From contig JAOZUP010000233.1 in the NCBI GenBank assembly GCA_029938595.1, positions 1-6,631 on the forward strand: DNA of 6,631 nucleotides. Direction: 5' to 3'. Positions 4,816 to 6,631 of the stretch are shown one piece after another. Both the position numbers and the translations under genes were made by a program. The notes below the pieces were generated by a model. That model was not told the DNA's origin. It did not search any database and was given only the letters and a program-made list of their open reading frames with translations. The stretch is from Thermoanaerobaculales bacterium. GTDB lineage: Bacteria > Acidobacteriota > Thermoanaerobaculia > Thermoanaerobaculales > Sulfomarinibacteraceae. Position 1 is the stretch's first letter, and every line of letters begins with the position of its first letter.

Positions 4816-6631
4816 GTGAAGCTCTTTGGCGTCGTTGATCGGCTGATCGTCCGGGAGGTGGTGCCGCCGACGATCCTGGGGTTCATTACCTACACCTTTC
4901 TCATTGTGATGCGTGGCATCTACAGCCTCATCGAACAGGTGCTGGTACGTGGGGTTTCGTTTGCTGATGCCGGCAAGGTGCTCCTGACCACCATTCCACA
5001 CGTCGTCATATTGACGATACCGATGAGCTTTCTCTTTGGAGTTCTGCTCGCGATTGGACGGATGAACGCCGACAGCGAGCTCGTCGCCCTCCAGGCGGGC
5101 GGCATTCCGATCCGCCGGTTGCTGAGACCGATCGTCATCCTCGGTCTGCTTCTGAGCGCGGTAAACGGCTACCTGTATCTGGAGGTCATCCCCCGCTCGA
5201 GCCGCGAATTGAGAGACCTGAAGGTCCGACTCTTCGCCGGCGCCAAAAACCTCGGGCGCATCGATCCTCGTGTATTTCACGAGGAGATCCCAAACGTCCT
5301 CCTGTACGTGAGGGAGGTGGACAACGACTCGGGGGAGTGGCGTAACATCTTGTTCTTCGACAGCAGCAGTCCCGGTGAGGAACGGCTGACCCTGGCCAAA
5401 CGGGGGCAGATGGTGACGGCCGGTCTGCCTGGAATGGTGGACGCCAACCTGGCTTCTGGGGAGCCGCCGGAGATGGAGCGTTGGATCCGTCTCGAAGACG
5501 TCGTGACCCATCAGTTCATCCGGGCCGAACCGGAGACCTACCGGGTGAACCGCAACCGTTCGCAACTGATCAGGCCGAACACCAAGAGTCAGGGGAAGGT
5601 TCGCTACCGACTCAGCATGGGAGAGAGAGATACCGGTGACCTGGTTTCTTTCGTGCGTGGCGGCGAGTTTGAGGCCGCCGACACGGAGCGTGAATCCGAA
5701 GAGGACACGGGGTTGCGGCGACGACTGGCGTCCATCGAGCTCAACAAGAGACTGGCGATTCCTTTCGCCTGCACCGTCTTTGCACTCCTCGCATTGCCGC
5801 TGGGTGTCGGCACCGGTTCAGGAGGCCGCGGCCGCGGGTTCGTGGTTTCGATTGCCGTGGTGCTGGTGTACTACCTGGTCGGTAATCAGGGTGAAATGCT
5901 GGCGATCGAGGGGCGCGTAGCTCCTTGGATCGGAATTTGGCTGCCCAACATCGTGCTCACGATAGTGGCGCTCGCACTGATGGGACGAATGGGTCGGTGG
6001 TTAGGCGAACGCGACGGTGGTGAAAGCTTCATTGGGCGCGTGGTCAAATGGTGGCGGTCGTGGCGCGAAAACCACCACCACGGATCGGCCGCCGCCACTC
6101 CGATCAGCGGGAGCATTCCCCTGAACGTACAGCGAAGGCGGTACGCGACCCGTTTTCCCGCCCTCTTCGATCGCTACATCAGCCGCCGCCTCGTGCCTCC
6201 CCTTCTCCTGGTTCTTGGTAGCACCTCTCTGCTCTACATCGTCATCGACCTCAGCGACCGCGTAGAGGATATAGCCAAGAACAACGCGCCGATCGATGCG
6301 ATCCTGGCCTACTACGCGAACCTCGTGCCACAGGTCTTTCTCGACGTGACCCCGATGGCGGTGATGATCGCTGTGCTCATCCTGCTCACCGTGCTCGAGC
6401 GTCAACAGGAGCTTACGGCGCTCAAGGCTGCAGGGATCTCACTCTTCCGTCTGATTGTCCCGATTCTCCTCATCGCCGCGGTGTCGGCCGCCGGTCTGTG
6501 GGCTGACGATGCGACCTCGGCGACATGGCTGAATGCCGAAGGCAAGGACGGACGCTGGAAGAGCGTCACGGAGCGCCTATGCGCGAACCTGCAAGGACTG
6601 AAGCTGACGGCAGACCAGGAGAAGAGGTGGC
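4816..6631 (+). CDS. lptF/lptG: Fused LptF-LptG family LPS-export permease (3' truncated by the window)
   Basis: LptF and LptG are the membrane subunits of the LptB2FG ABC transporter that extracts lipopolysaccharide from the inner membrane. This frame is open for 605 codons from GTG 4816, the first start after an in-frame TAA at 4759, to the window end. Half one is a full permease: membrane segments at about 20-40, 56-81 and 103-125, a periplasmic beta-jellyroll region (about 126-310), and segments at about 314-335, 342-358 and 371-393. A basic cytoplasmic linker (about 394-450) leads to a second permease starting FDRYISRRLVPP (451) with segments at about 460-479, 502-527 and 544-563. Both halves carry the expected coupling-helix motif that faces LptB: SELVALQAGG (Glu88) and QELTALKAAG (Glu532). 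The second jellyroll and last three segments are not in the window. From about residue 564 the sequence stops resembling LptG. The start codon has only a weak ribosome binding site. Confidence 0.85.
   Translation, partial: MKLFGVVDRLIVREVVPPTILGFITYTFLIVMRGIYSLIEQVLVRGVSFADAGKVLLTTIPHVVILTIPMSFLFGVLLAIGRMNADSELVALQAGGIPIRRLLRPIVILGLLLSAVNGYLYLEVIPRSSRELRDLKVRLFAGAKNLGRIDPRVFHEEIPNVLLYVREVDNDSGEWRNILFFDSSSPGEERLTLAKRGQMVTAGLPGMVDANLASGEPPEMERWIRLEDVVTHQFIRAEPETYRVNRNRSQLIRPNTKSQGKVRYRLSMGERDTGDLVSFVRGGEFEAADTERESEEDTGLRRRLASIELNKRLAIPFACTVFALLALPLGVGTGSGGRGRGFVVSIAVVLVYYLVGNQGEMLAIEGRVAPWIGIWLPNIVLTIVALALMGRMGRWLGERDGGESFIGRVVKWWRSWRENHHHGSAAATPISGSIPLNVQRRRYATRFPALFDRYISRRLVPPLLLVLGSTSLLYIVIDLSDRVEDIAKNNAPIDAILAYYANLVPQVFLDVTPMAVMIAVLILLTVLERQQELTALKAAGISLFRLIVPILLIAAVSAAGLWADDATSATWLNAEGKDGRWKSVTERLCANLQGLKLTADQEKRW

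Noticed and set aside
4792..5565. 257-codon open frame on the minus strand opposite the permease
   Set aside because: Its translation is His/Gln/Arg-rich with no recognisable domain, and it lies antisense to a well-supported permease; it is a shadow frame of GC-rich coding DNA.
6073..6090. His-rich segment NHHHGSAAA in the permease linker, resembling a vector tag
   Set aside because: Only three histidines, embedded in a continuous natural-looking basic linker with no vector sequence around it.
1..6631. parS site near parAB
   Set aside because: I looked for a TGTTTCACGTGAAACA-like 16-mer and saw no convincing match in the window.
1..6631. tRNA, rRNA, CRISPR array or insertion sequence
   Set aside because: No cloverleaf-like stretch, regularly spaced repeats or transposase motifs were seen; nearly all the DNA is accounted for by the seven coding regions.

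Overview
The window is a GC-rich bacterial chromosomal segment with every supported gene on the plus strand. The gene set and several sequence details point to a Gram-negative member of Acidobacteriota, perhaps near Thermoanaerobaculia. The details are a short coiled-coil lipoprotein-like or exported hypothetical of a type I associate with that phylum, an atypical ParB variant, and an LPS-export permease. This placement is inference from memory of families, not from a search.

Layout: (1) 2-118 is the 3' end of a cupin-type sugar-phosphate isomerase/guanylyltransferase C-terminal domain. (2) 202-891 encodes a small membrane-anchored or exported protein with a Pro/Thr-rich segment and a helical charged domain; its function is unknown. 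(3) 966-2306 is miaB (tRNA ms2i6A37 methylthiotransferase), followed after 35 bp by (4) 2342-2839, a DUF151 bifunctional-nuclease family protein; these two are probably cotranscribed. (5) 2932-3693 is a Soj-type ParA ATPase, and (6) 3677-4570 is a ParB-family protein starting at a GTG inside the parA 3' end behind a strong Shine-Dalgarno. (7) 4571-4815 is a 245-bp non-coding gap holding an AT-rich stretch, DnaA-box-like direct repeats and several inverted repeats. (8) From 4816 to the window end runs one uninterrupted reading frame that carries a whole LptF-type permease followed by the start of a second LptF/G-type permease, i.e. an apparent LptF-LptG fusion, cut by the window edge.

The genes fall into three jobs: tRNA modification (miaB), chromosome segregation (parAB) and export of lipopolysaccharide to the outer membrane (lptFG). 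The two most interesting points are the apparent one-chain LptF-LptG permease and the possibility that the gap just downstream of parAB is a replication origin or a DnaA-controlled regulatory region. The last ~125 bases encode a peptide that no longer looks like LptG, so the extreme right edge may be an assembly artefact.
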